Positions 25,977-34,534 of a stretch of DNA of 64,000 bases are shown in pieces; position 1 is the first letter of the stretch; every line of letters starts with the position of its first letter. Below the pieces are notes generated by a model. It did not search any database, was not told the DNA's origin, and saw only the letters and a program-made list of their open reading frames with translations. Where the stretch lies: contig JALOON010000029.1 in the NCBI GenBank assembly GCA_025454405.1, positions 62,001 to 126,000 on the forward strand, written 5' to 3'. The DNA is from Oscillatoriaceae cyanobacterium Prado104 (lineage in GTDB: Bacteria > Cyanobacteriota > Cyanobacteriia > Cyanobacteriales > Microcoleaceae). Both the position numbers and the translations under genes were made by a program.

Positions 25977-27149
25977 ATGAGTAAACAGCCTCGTTGTTTT
26001 GCTTGCAAGGAATGTTTTCAAGAAGGACATTTTTTTTATCAAGGTTTGTGTTTGCGATGCGGCGACTTGAATTGGGAAAAACGCAACGAAACAGCGAATT
26101 TGCAGGGATTATTTGCTTTAGTGACGGGAGCGAGAGTCAAAATTGGGTATGCTGTAACTTTGAGGTTATTGAGGGCTGGTGCTGCGGTAATTGCTACTAC
26201 TAGATTTGCGCGGGATGCCGCTAAGAAATATGCGGGAGAATCGGATTTTGACAAATGGCGCGATCGACTGCATATTTACGAGTTAGATTTGCGGTATATT
26301 GCCAAAATCGAGCGCTTTGCCGAACACGTAACTTGTTGCTATCCCCGACTCGATATTATTGTCAACAATGCCGCTCAAACGGTTCGCCGCCCTCCCGCAT
26401 TTTACCAGCATTTGATGGATTTTGAAACTGTACCTTTCGAGCTTTTGCCCGCAGAAATTCAGCCGCTGCTGGCTCGATCGCACTCGTTCGATCGAACTCT
26501 TGCTGGGGATGATTTAAGGTCGATCGCGCCTGGAGATTCCGACAGCAAAACTGCTAGTGCTTTGACTTTCAACATGGATGAAAACAACTCTATTTTAGCA
26601 GAAGATGAATCCAGTTATTTTCCGCTAGGGATGTACGATCGCGACGGACAGCAAATCGATTTGCGCCCTTTCAACAGTTGGTTGATGAAAGATGATGAGG
26701 TGAGCATTTTGGAACTGTTGGAAGTTCACATTATTAATGCGATCGCTCCTTTCGCAATTAACAGCAGGCTCAAACCGCTGATGAAAAAGCATCCTGAAAA
26801 CAGCAAATATATTATCAATATTTCCTCAAAAGAAGGGCAATTTAATGGCGACAAATCTTGGCGTCACCCGCATACAAATATGGCAAAAGCCGCGCTGAAC
26901 ATGATGACTCGCACCTGCGCGAAAGAATACGCCAAACACAAAATTTATATGAATGCGGTCGATCCGGGATGGATTAGTTTTCAACACCCTCACCCTCAAG
27001 TTTTAACAATGCAACAAAAAGGCGTTCAACCTCCTTTTGACGTTATAGATGCAGCGGCGCGAATTTGCGATCCGATTTATATGGGAGTAAATGAGGGACG
27101 CAATGTTTACGGCAAATTATTTAAAGATTATGCTGATACGCAGTGGTGA
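25977..27149 (+). CDS. SDR-family oxidoreductase with zinc-ribbon head and atypical active site
   Basis: The 390-residue protein has cysteines at 7, 10, 13, 25 and 28 in a zinc-ribbon-like head, then a Rossmann fold with VTGARVKIG (49-57), NNAAQ (130-134) and NISS (281-284). In the usual YXXXK motif the Lys is K304 but residue 300 is Thr (HTNMAK), so the catalytic Tyr is absent. A long insert (about 150-245) precedes the active site. Its substrate is unknown and it may not be a classical dehydrogenase. Confidence 0.82.
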   Translation: MSKQPRCFACKECFQEGHFFYQGLCLRCGDLNWEKRNETANLQGLFALVTGARVKIGYAVTLRLLRAGAAVIATTRFARDAAKKYAGESDFDKWRDRLHIYELDLRYIAKIERFAEHVTCCYPRLDIIVNNAAQTVRRPPAFYQHLMDFETVPFELLPAEIQPLLARSHSFDRTLAGDDLRSIAPGDSDSKTASALTFNMDENNSILAEDESSYFPLGMYDRDGQQIDLRPFNSWLMKDDEVSILELLEVHIINAIAPFAINSRLKPLMKKHPENSKYIINISSKEGQFNGDKSWRHPHTNMAKAALNMMTRTCAKEYAKHKIYMNAVDPGWISFQHPHPQVLTMQQKGVQPPFDVIDAAARICDPIYMGVNEGRNVYGKLFKDYADTQW

Positions 27150-27204
27150 TAGTTATTTAAAAAAAGTTAGATCATGTCCGGTCGATTACCACAATAACAA
27201 CGGT

Positions 27205-27380
27205 TTGTAGTGTGGACTTCAGTCCGCAGTATTTTGCGGACTAAAGTCCACACTACGAACTTTACTTATTACTCTCAATCGACCGGACACGGTATTACGC
27301 GCGGCGATCGAAGAAACCGGGTTTTTTACAAAAATACTAACTGGAAACAGTTAACACTCGTGAAAAACCCGGTTTCTGGA
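27205..27380. repeat. Palindromic repeats in the gap before the tRNA-like genes
   Basis: A GGACTTCAGTCC / GGACTAAAGTCC pair (about 27208-27262) and a GAAACCGGGTTTTT / AAAAACCCGGTTTC pair (about 27303-27378) fill the gap 27150-27556. A flanking GTCCGGTCGATT/AATCGACCGGAC pair encloses the first unit. No gene is supported here. Confidence 0.7.
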
Positions 27381-27556
27381 CTCTCGCTGATAAGTCCTGC
27401 GATTGTCAAATTTTTGCATAATATTGATAGACAGGAAACACAGACAATCCCTCTCAATCATTTATCTGCGTTTATCTGTGTTTATCTGCTTAACATCTGC
27501 GGTTGCACGATCGAGCGTAAATTATTGTCGCATTTAAATAATGTATAATAAAATGC

Positions 27557-27629
27557 GGCAGTGTAGCTTAGTGGTAAAGCGATCGCCTCTTCAAGGCGAG
27601 AGACAACCGTTTGATTCGGTTCGCTGCCA
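27557..27629 (+). tRNA. tRNA-like gene, anticodon loop TCTTCAA (nominal Glu-UUC)
   Basis: The cloverleaf reads: acceptor GGCAGTG with CGCTGCC (one G-U), TA, D arm GCTT/AAGC with loop AGTGGTA, two linker bases GA, anticodon stem TCGCC/GGCGA with loop TCTTCAA, variable GAGAC, T arm AACCG/CGGTT with loop TTTGATT, discriminator A. Oddities: position 33 is C instead of U, position 26 has an extra base, and a HIP1 octamer GCGATCGC spans the D/anticodon junction (27579-27586). No CCA is encoded. It may be a divergent tRNA or a relic. Confidence 0.55.
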
Positions 27630-27631
27630 CC

Positions 27632-27704
27632 GGCAACGTAGTTTAAAATGATAGAATTCCCTGGAGCATACCGGGAGATGCGGGTGCAATTCCCGCCGTT
27701 GCTA
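27632..27704 (+). tRNA. Second tRNA-like sequence with a short anticodon loop
   Basis: Two bases after the first, acceptor GGCAACG pairs with CGTTGCT (697-703), and the T arm GCGGG/CCCGC with loop TGCAATT is perfect. The D arm is weak (GTTT/GAAT) and its loop lacks GG. The anticodon stem CCTGG/CCGGG closes a six-base loop AGCATA instead of seven. It looks like a degenerate or non-standard tRNA. Confidence 0.4.
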
Positions 27705-27715
27705 TTATGTTAGAG

Positions 27716-27772
27716 GTTTGTAGTGAGGACTTCAGTCCGCTGAATCAACAGACTAAAGTCTGCACTACGAAC
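27716..27772. repeat. AGGACTTCAGTCC palindrome pair
   Basis: The unit GTTTGTAGTGAGGACTTCAGTCC and its inverted partner GACTAAAGTCTGCACTACGAAC flank the M67 peptidase start. It is another copy of the dispersed family. Confidence 0.75.
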
Positions 27773-27807
27773 TAATTTTGATATTACATCATACATTTAC
27801 AAATAAA

Positions 27808-28275
27808 ATGCAATCCATCGCGCTTTCTAACTCTCATATTTCATCCATCCGCACTCACGCCGAAAGTACTTATCCTTGTGAATGTTGCGGCTTGTTGCTC
27901 GGTCGAGTTGCTGGGGATGTTAAAACTTTAGTAGAAGTTTTGCCGGTACAAAATGCGTGGGTTTCCGAAGCTGAGGAATGTTGGCCGGAACAAAAACAGT
28001 TGACAGAAACACGCAGGTATGCTATATCTCCCACAGATATGCTGAAGGCGATGAAGTACGGGCGCGATCGCTCTTGGGAAATTATCGGCATTTACCATTC
28101 TCACAATGATTGTCCCGCCGTTCCCTCAGAGTTCGATCGAGCCGGCGCGTGGCCGCAATATTCCTACATAATTGTCTCAGTTATCCAAGGCAGTTCAACA
28201 GACCTCTACAGTTGGATTCTTGACGGCGAGGGCAACTTTCGATCGGAGGAAATTCTCACAGTTGCACAGACTTAG
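27808..28275 (+). CDS. M67 (JAMM/MPN+) metallopeptidase
   Basis: The 155-residue protein carries the JAMM zinc motif HSHNDCPAVPSEFD (H-X-H-X10-D) with an upstream Glu in the PCECCG region. Bacterial members remove C-terminal residues from ubiquitin-like sulfur carriers such as ThiS/MoaD/CysO. The adjacent moeZ encodes the E1-like enzyme for these carriers, which supports that role. ATG 27808 is used because the residues before it come from the gap. Confidence 0.85.
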   Translation: MQSIALSNSHISSIRTHAESTYPCECCGLLLGRVAGDVKTLVEVLPVQNAWVSEAEECWPEQKQLTETRRYAISPTDMLKAMKYGRDRSWEIIGIYHSHNDCPAVPSEFDRAGAWPQYSYIIVSVIQGSSTDLYSWILDGEGNFRSEEILTVAQT

Positions 28276-28376
28276 ATTAAGAAATAATTAGTTTAGTTTA
28301 GGAAAGATGGCGATCGCGCAAAAATCAGAAAAGTTCGGATAAAATAGCAATCTAAATCGGCGCGAAAAAAGATATC

Positions 28377-29537
28377 ATGCTAAATCCTAATCTGGAGGAA
28401 ATCCAGCTCGACAAACAAGAATACCAACGCTACTCCCGCCACCTAATTTTGCCGGAAGTCGGCTTAGAAGGGCAAAAACGCCTGAAAGCTGCTAGCGTGC
28501 TCTGCATCGGTACGGGAGGACTCGGTTCGCCACTGCTGCTGTATTTAGCCGCCGCAGGTGTCGGCCGCATTGGGATTGTAGACTCTGATGTTGTAGACCA
28601 TTCCAACTTGCAGCGACAGGTAATTCACGGCACATCTTGGGTGGGAAAACCGAAGATTGAATCTGCTAAAAATCGCATTTTAGAAATCAATCCTTTCTGC
28701 CAAGTTGACTTGTATGAAACTTGGATAACTTCCGAAAACGCGCTCAAAATTGCTGAACCTTACGATATCGTCATCGACGGTACGGATAACTTCCCGACGC
28801 GCTATTTGATGAACGATGTTTGCGTGATGCAAAACAAGCCAAACATCTACGGTTCTATCTTCCGATTTGAAGGACAAGCAACTGTTTTTAACTACGAAGG
28901 CGGCCCGAATTATCGCGATTTGTATCCGGAACCCCCGCCACCGGGAATGGTTCCTTCTTGCGCTGAAGGCGGCGTTTTAGGCGTTTTGCCGGGAGTAATC
29001 GGCTGCATTCAAGCTACGGAAGCGATCAAAATTATTTTGGGTCAAGGCACTACTTTGAGCGGCCGATTGTTGCTATACAATGCCTTGGATATGACTTTCC
29101 GGCAGTTGAAATTGCGGCCGAATCCAGTACGTCCGGTAATTGAAAAGTTGATCGATTACGACCAATTCTGCGGAATTGTGCCAGCAAAAGCAGAGGAAAC
29201 TAAAGTTCCCGAGATGACTGTGACAGAACTCAAGCAGTTAATCGACAGCGGTGCGAAGGATTTTGTATTGTTAGATGTTCGCAATCCTAACGAGTATCAA
29301 ATTGCGAAGATTCCGGGTTCGGTATTGGTTCCCCTTCCGGATATCGAAGCTGGTAAAGGCGTGCAACAAGTTAAGGAATTGTTGAACGGGCACAAGTTAA
29401 TTGCGCACTGCAAGATGGGCGGTCGTTCTGCTAAGGCTTTGGGCATTTTGAAGGAAGCTGGTATTGAGGGAATTAATGTTAAGGGCGGGATTACTGCTTG
29501 GAGTCAAGAAGTAGATCCGTCGGTGCCTCAATATTAG
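28377..29537 (+). CDS. moeZ: Adenylyltransferase/sulfurtransferase MoeZ (ThiF-rhodanese fusion)
   Basis: The 386-residue protein has an E1-like ThiF/MoeB domain (CIGTGGLGSP at 43-52, QRQVIHG, IDGTDNF) and a C-terminal rhodanese domain with active-site HCKMGGRSA. It adenylates the C-terminal Gly-Gly of ubiquitin-like carriers and transfers sulfur to them for molybdopterin, thiamine or tRNA thiolation. The paired CXXC zinc motifs of some MoeB proteins are absent. It follows the JAMM peptidase by about 100 bases. Confidence 0.92.
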   Translation: MLNPNLEEIQLDKQEYQRYSRHLILPEVGLEGQKRLKAASVLCIGTGGLGSPLLLYLAAAGVGRIGIVDSDVVDHSNLQRQVIHGTSWVGKPKIESAKNRILEINPFCQVDLYETWITSENALKIAEPYDIVIDGTDNFPTRYLMNDVCVMQNKPNIYGSIFRFEGQATVFNYEGGPNYRDLYPEPPPPGMVPSCAEGGVLGVLPGVIGCIQATEAIKIILGQGTTLSGRLLLYNALDMTFRQLKLRPNPVRPVIEKLIDYDQFCGIVPAKAEETKVPEMTVTELKQLIDSGAKDFVLLDVRNPNEYQIAKIPGSVLVPLPDIEAGKGVQQVKELLNGHKLIAHCKMGGRSAKALGILKEAGIEGINVKGGITAWSQEVDPSVPQY

Positions 29538-29835
29538 GTTGTTAGCGGGGTTTTTGAAACTACTTTATGAGATTCAGATCCCCCTAAATCCCCCTTAAGA
29601 AGGGGGACTTTGAAGACTTTACCGGGCTTTGCCCGGTAATGCAGATATAGAGGCTATGTCTCGTCTCAATTTGTGAGTCGATCGACGAGAAATTTATACT
29701 GTATTATGACCGATCGAATCGCGGGCGATCGAAATGTACCTGGGGATTATCTGTTGGGTGGGGGCGGGTTTTTGAGATTGCGAATTATTGGCCGGTATGG
29801 TTGGTGAACCCGCCCCTACAGGAATCGCGATCTAT
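29538..29835. repeat. Repeat-filled gap between moeZ and the TPR-ATPase
   Basis: The gap contains GATCCCCCTAAATCCCCCTTAAG with an AGGGGGACTTT arm (29578-29612), TTACCGGGCTTTGCCCGGTAA (about 29617-29638) and a GGGGGCGGGTTTTTGAG / GAACCCGCCCCTACAGG pair (about 29759-29822). No gene is seen. Confidence 0.6.
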
Positions 29836-32800
29836 TTATTCTGGTTTTCCTGAAACCAAAGGTTCTAATAAAGTACGTTCTTCAATGGGAAGTTCTAGCA
29901 AAACTCGTCTGTCGCCTTTGGTTTCCTTATAGCGGACAGCGGCATTCAGCAGGCGGATGGGAATTTGGAATTCTTTGTAGTTGCTGGTTAGTTCTTGCCA
30001 CAATTCTAACCAAGTGCGGGCGGCTTTGTCGCTGACCATTTCTGACATTAGTGCGGGGATGTTTATTCCTATTCCCTGTCCTAATACTGAGAGATAATTG
30101 TGTTTTTCATAAACTGCAGTTAGGCTGGCAATGCGAGTTTTAGTTATCGTTGGATTGTCTGCATTTACGAACAGGTTGCTAATAATTAACTTGGCATCTT
30201 CGATACTAGCTTCGTCGTCTGATTCAATGCGTTGGAATGCGTCGTCTAAGGCGGCGATTCCTTCATCCCAACGATTCAATCCGAGAATGGCAATTGCGCG
30301 ATCGAAGAAGACAGATGAATATTGTTCGCCAAGACCAAGTTCGAGCGCCCGATCGAAGTATTCTAAGGCTTCATCAAAACGTCCTTGGCTTCGGAGTTTA
30401 ATGCCTCGAAGAATCTCAGCTAACTCATCATTGTCGTCAACTACGCTCGCCCGATCGAAAGATGCTAAGGCTTCATCAAGGCGTTCAAGGTTCAAGAGTA
30501 CATAACCTCGCTTACCCCAAACTAACTTACCTAACATATTATTGGGGTCAAGTTCGAGCGCCCGATCGTAAGATTCTAAAGCTTCATCATAGCGTTCGAG
30601 GTTGTTAAATAAATTGCCTCGATTAGCCCAAGCATGCTGATAATTAGCATCAATTTCAAGAGCCAGATCGTAAGATTCTAATGCTTCATTATAGCGTTTT
30701 AGGTTGTTTAGTAAATCACCTCGATCGACCCAAGCCCGCTTATCATTGGCATCAAGTTCAAGTCCCCGATCGTAAGATATTAAGGCTTCATCATAACATT
30801 TGAGATTTTTGAGTAAATCGCCTAGAGAAAACCAAGCTGGCTGATAGTTGGCATCAAGGTCGAGCGCCAGGAAAAAGGATTCTAATGCTTCATCATAGCG
30901 TTTGAGTAAGTCGAATAAATTGCCTCGTAAAACCAAAGCCGACAGATCGTTGGGATCGAGCTCGAGCGCCCTATTAAAGGATGCTAAAGCTTCATCATAA
31001 CGTTTGAGGTTATTGAGTACATTGCCTCGCTTAACCCAAACCCACGGATAATTGGCATCAAGTTCGAGCGCCCGATTGTAAGAGTCTAAGGCTTCATCAT
31101 AACGTTTGAGGTTGTTGAGTGCATGTCCTCGTAAAGCCCAAGACAACGGATAATTGGCATCAAATTCGAGTGGTCGATCGTAAGATTCTAAGGCTTCATC
31201 ATAACGTTCGAGGTTGTTGAGTACATTGCCTCGTAAAACCCAAGCTAACCGATCGTTGGCATCAAATTCTAGCGCTTTATCTAATGATACTAAAGCTTCA
31301 TCATAGCGTTTTAGCTTATCGAAAACATAGCCTCGATTAGCCCAAATCCACTGATAATTGGCATTAAATTCGAGCGCCCGATCGTAAGACTCTAAAGCTT
31401 CATCATAGCATTCAAGGTTGTTGAGTACATTGCCTCGTAAAGCCCAAGCAAACTCATAATTGGCATCAAGTTCGAGTGCCTTATCTAAAGATATTAAAGC
31501 TTCATCATAGCGTTCAAGGTTTTTGAGTACAATACCTCGTCCAACCCAAGCATCTATACAATTTAGATCGATTTCAATAGCTTTTTCTAAACATTCCAAA
31601 GCTTCCTCATCTCTTTCCAGCCTATTTAAACAGAATCCCTTTGCCAACCAATCCTTTGCCTCGCCACGACTTATTACCAATTTCTCCGCATATTCTAAAG
31701 CCGAAACATCATCTTCCTGTTCGTGACAATATTCCATTTCATCAAAATAAGCCTTCAGACGCGGATCTTCCTCATTTCTCTCTTTCTCCTCCAGCGCCCG
31801 CTTATAATATTCTCGTTCCATCACAGCATCAGGTGGAATCGGTTTCAACTCTTCCCAATACTCAAAACGACTTTCCTTGTCTGCAAAATCAACATCTTTT
31901 GCTATCAATCCCAATCGCCGCTGCAACTCTTCCTTCGTATACCAAACCCGCAAAAAATCCACAAACAATCTAATCGGTTCGTTCCGCTGCTTCTTAACTT
32001 CCAAACAAAAACGCATCAGCGGTTCCCGCAATTCGTACCAATAATCGCTCCCGATTTCTTCACTTTTCACATAACCCTTTTGTCGCAAATCTTTCAATTG
32101 ACTCGATGCAGTTTGGTGAGTGATAAAACAGCGTTTGGCAATTTCTTTTACCGGGACAGCGCAGCGCAAATCAGCCAAAAAATCCACAATCTTGCGCTGC
32201 TGGTTTGAGATATATTTCATCCGATCCTGGTAATAGGGCGTTAAATCGTCCAGCATCGCCATAAATGCTTCCACCAGTCCATTGAGAGATTCGCGATTCA
32301 CCAGAAAATCCGAGAAAACCATATAGATTCGCGGACTGCCGCCAGAAAGAAAATGCACGACTTTAATGCGATTTCGCCCCGTGGAATTTTGAATAAAATC
32401 TGCTAATTCAGTCTTGCCTTCCAAGCTAGCAATCTGATTCAATAAATTTACAGCATCATCGAGTGATAATTCATTGAGATTGTGATGATAAAAAAAACCG
32501 TAAAAAGGCTTATCGCGGCTTTCAATGCCATCAAACAAACTTTGCGAAGTTGCTAAAATTGTGAAAAATCCATTATTTTGTATGTAAGCCCTCAACTGCT
32601 TTTGTCCGATATCGCCCAAGCCGCTAAATACATCATCCAAATTTTCCACAATTAATAACAAAACCCGGCCGTCAATAAAATCTTTCAACAATTGTGCGGC
32701 TTGCGATTCCGCATCCTCCGGCGACAATTCATAAAGCGCTTCGACAGCATCGTGTAGCTGGGTGCGATATTCTGCCGGATATTCTTTACCAATAGCGCGC

Positions 32801-33108
32801 AATATTGCGATCGATAAATCCAAGAAAGATGCAATCCCATATTCTTCTTCTCGCAGCCAAGCAATTAGCAATTTTTCATGCAAATCCTTCATCTTCGCAA
32901 TGCGGTGATAAATCAGTGAAACCAAGTGGGTTTTGCCAATGCCGCGCGGGCCGATTAGGAGTTGATAATGTTTGTTAGATGTGAGCGCGCTTTCCCGGAT
33001 GTTTTCTACTAAATAGTTTGCTAGGTTGTGACGCTGTACCAGGATGGCTTCGAGGGTTTCTGGTGCCATCAAGCTAGGAGTAAATCGCGAGATTATTGTG
33101 TTTTTCAT
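29836..33108 (-). CDS. P-loop ATPase - winged helix - TPR array protein
   Basis: The 1090-residue protein has an N-terminal ATPase with Walker A GPRGIGKT (53-60) and Walker B LLIVENLDDVF (151-161). A winged-helix segment follows at about 303-380 (IAKRCFITHQTASSQLKDLR), then about 13-14 TPR units of 34 residues between 450 and 930, and a helical C-terminus. The order NTPase, winged helix, superstructure repeat matches STAND-type signal ATPases. Target and effector are unknown. The TPR-coding DNA is a 102-base near-identical repeat, suggesting recent expansion. Confidence 0.85.
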   Translation of the reverse strand: MKNTIISRFTPSLMAPETLEAILVQRHNLANYLVENIRESALTSNKHYQLLIGPRGIGKTHLVSLIYHRIAKMKDLHEKLLIAWLREEEYGIASFLDLSIAILRAIGKEYPAEYRTQLHDAVEALYELSPEDAESQAAQLLKDFIDGRVLLLIVENLDDVFSGLGDIGQKQLRAYIQNNGFFTILATSQSLFDGIESRDKPFYGFFYHHNLNELSLDDAVNLLNQIASLEGKTELADFIQNSTGRNRIKVVHFLSGGSPRIYMVFSDFLVNRESLNGLVEAFMAMLDDLTPYYQDRMKYISNQQRKIVDFLADLRCAVPVKEIAKRCFITHQTASSQLKDLRQKGYVKSEEIGSDYWYELREPLMRFCLEVKKQRNEPIRLFVDFLRVWYTKEELQRRLGLIAKDVDFADKESRFEYWEELKPIPPDAVMEREYYKRALEEKERNEEDPRLKAYFDEMEYCHEQEDDVSALEYAEKLVISRGEAKDWLAKGFCLNRLERDEEALECLEKAIEIDLNCIDAWVGRGIVLKNLERYDEALISLDKALELDANYEFAWALRGNVLNNLECYDEALESYDRALEFNANYQWIWANRGYVFDKLKRYDEALVSLDKALEFDANDRLAWVLRGNVLNNLERYDEALESYDRPLEFDANYPLSWALRGHALNNLKRYDEALDSYNRALELDANYPWVWVKRGNVLNNLKRYDEALASFNRALELDPNDLSALVLRGNLFDLLKRYDEALESFFLALDLDANYQPAWFSLGDLLKNLKCYDEALISYDRGLELDANDKRAWVDRGDLLNNLKRYNEALESYDLALEIDANYQHAWANRGNLFNNLERYDEALESYDRALELDPNNMLGKLVWGKRGYVLLNLERLDEALASFDRASVVDDNDELAEILRGIKLRSQGRFDEALEYFDRALELGLGEQYSSVFFDRAIAILGLNRWDEGIAALDDAFQRIESDDEASIEDAKLIISNLFVNADNPTITKTRIASLTAVYEKHNYLSVLGQGIGINIPALMSEMVSDKAARTWLELWQELTSNYKEFQIPIRLLNAAVRYKETKGDRRVLLELPIEERTLLEPLVSGKPE

Positions 33109-33114
33109 GGCTCG

Positions 33115-33355
33115 ATATGTAGGTTGGGTTGAGGAACGAAACCCAACTCTTGATTGAAAACATTCTGTTGGGTTTATGTAGGTTGGGTTGAGGAACGAAA
33201 CCCAACTCTTGATTCGGAGTGAAACGGAGGGTTCGCTATCGCTCTACCCAACCTACTTTTTATGATTGTAAGGTGTTGGGTTTCGCTGTCGCTCTACCCA
33301 ACCTACTTTTTAGATCTTTGTTGGGTTTCGCTGTCGCTCTACCCAACCTACTGAA
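33115..33355. repeat. GTAGGTTGGGTT inverted repeat cluster between two ATPase genes
   Basis: Two direct copies of GTAGGTTGGGTTGAGGAACG (about 33119 and 33178) face three inverted copies of TCGCTCTACCCAACCTAC (about 33237, 33287 and 33335). The cluster fills the whole gap and could fold into a large hairpin. Confidence 0.8.
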
Positions 33356-33360
33356 TACTA

Positions 33361-34506
33361 TCAACATCTCAAGGATTTCCAGTATTTTTGAATCAGCGGA
33401 TAGCGAAATTGATATTTGCTATCCTGCTTGTAAATATAGTAATCCTGCTCCAACAGCCTGACAACTTTCCTCGCCATTTCTTTATCTTGAGTTTCCGATT
33501 CCTGCTTGATGCCGTTAAACAACTCATCAAATGACAAAGCCCCGCCCGCAGCAGCCAAAATATCCAGCAAATTCAGCGCGTAAGGACGCTGTTTTTCGTC
33601 GTAGTAACTATCAACTCGCTCCCGATAATATTCCATCTTCCAGGGATTCAGCGGGTCATCCAAACAAGTAGCAATAACTGCCTTAATGGCTGCTACATCC
33701 ACCAAACCACCGCGCAATCTTAGTTTGACAATTAAGTGATGGATGTAGAAAGGAATGTTGCTTAATTCATCGGCGATAAAAACCGCTGTTCCTTGAATAT
33801 CCGGTGTTTTGATATTCTCACCTTCCAACAATTTGCGAGCTAAATTAGTTGCATCTTTCGCAGATAGCGGCGGTACATCTTGGACGTACATATCATTAGT
33901 TGGATCGTTGGTATAGCCAGCTTTTCTGAGCACTCCAAGGACGTGATGCAAGCCGATCGAACCTGTATAAACCATTCTCACAGCCGGGTACATCTGCCGG
34001 ATCGATCGCAATGTATCGAGCAATTCCATCGCCGCTGCATCGCCGATATTGTCCAGCATATACGGTACTTCATCCCACAACAAGATGACTCTGCGATCTT
34101 GATTTTCCACTAAATCGGCGATGGTTTGAGTCAGCAAGTTTTTCCAGTGCGGGGCGGCAATTTCCGGCAGTTTGAAACCGCTAAATTCTATACCTCCCAA
34201 TTGACTGAGAAATGCGCGAGTTTTCCTGGCCGTGCGATCGACTTTACTTAAATATTCTTCAACATCTTTAAATATTGTCTCGACAAATTCTAAGGGCGAT
34301 CGCACGTTTTCTAAGTCGCGATAAATCGGTAATTTATCGGCAGCAGCTTCCGATCGCATCTTTTTAATTACTGAGGTTTTGCCCATCCGCCTCTCGGCAC
34401 TCAATATAACACTTTGCTGCTCTAAAATACCCCACAAATCGCCAATCAGTCTGTCCCTGCCCATGACTTCTGCTGGGGCAATTTCTCCGCCTGGATTTGC
34501 TTTCAT
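33361..34506 (-). CDS. AAA-type P-loop ATPase of unknown function
   Basis: The 381-residue protein has Walker A SAERRMGKTS (36-45), Walker B VILLWDEVPYML and a C-terminal winged-helix-like region (DKEMARKVVRLLEQDYYIY). It resembles the archaeal-type ATPases found scattered in bacteria. It lies between cbiO (28 bases upstream) and the TPR-ATPase on the same strand. No function is assigned. AAATGAAAG is the start context; no strong ribosome binding site is seen. Confidence 0.75.
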   Translation of the reverse strand: MKANPGGEIAPAEVMGRDRLIGDLWGILEQQSVILSAERRMGKTSVIKKMRSEAAADKLPIYRDLENVRSPLEFVETIFKDVEEYLSKVDRTARKTRAFLSQLGGIEFSGFKLPEIAAPHWKNLLTQTIADLVENQDRRVILLWDEVPYMLDNIGDAAAMELLDTLRSIRQMYPAVRMVYTGSIGLHHVLGVLRKAGYTNDPTNDMYVQDVPPLSAKDATNLARKLLEGENIKTPDIQGTAVFIADELSNIPFYIHHLIVKLRLRGGLVDVAAIKAVIATCLDDPLNPWKMEYYRERVDSYYDEKQRPYALNLLDILAAAGGALSFDELFNGIKQESETQDKEMARKVVRLLEQDYYIYKQDSKYQFRYPLIQKYWKSLRC

Positions 34507-34534
34507 TTTGGATGCTTAATTACTTTGTCATTAA

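Noticed and set aside
27210-27548. 112-residue frame on the plus strand
   Set aside because: It runs across two repeat families and has no motif or ribosome site.
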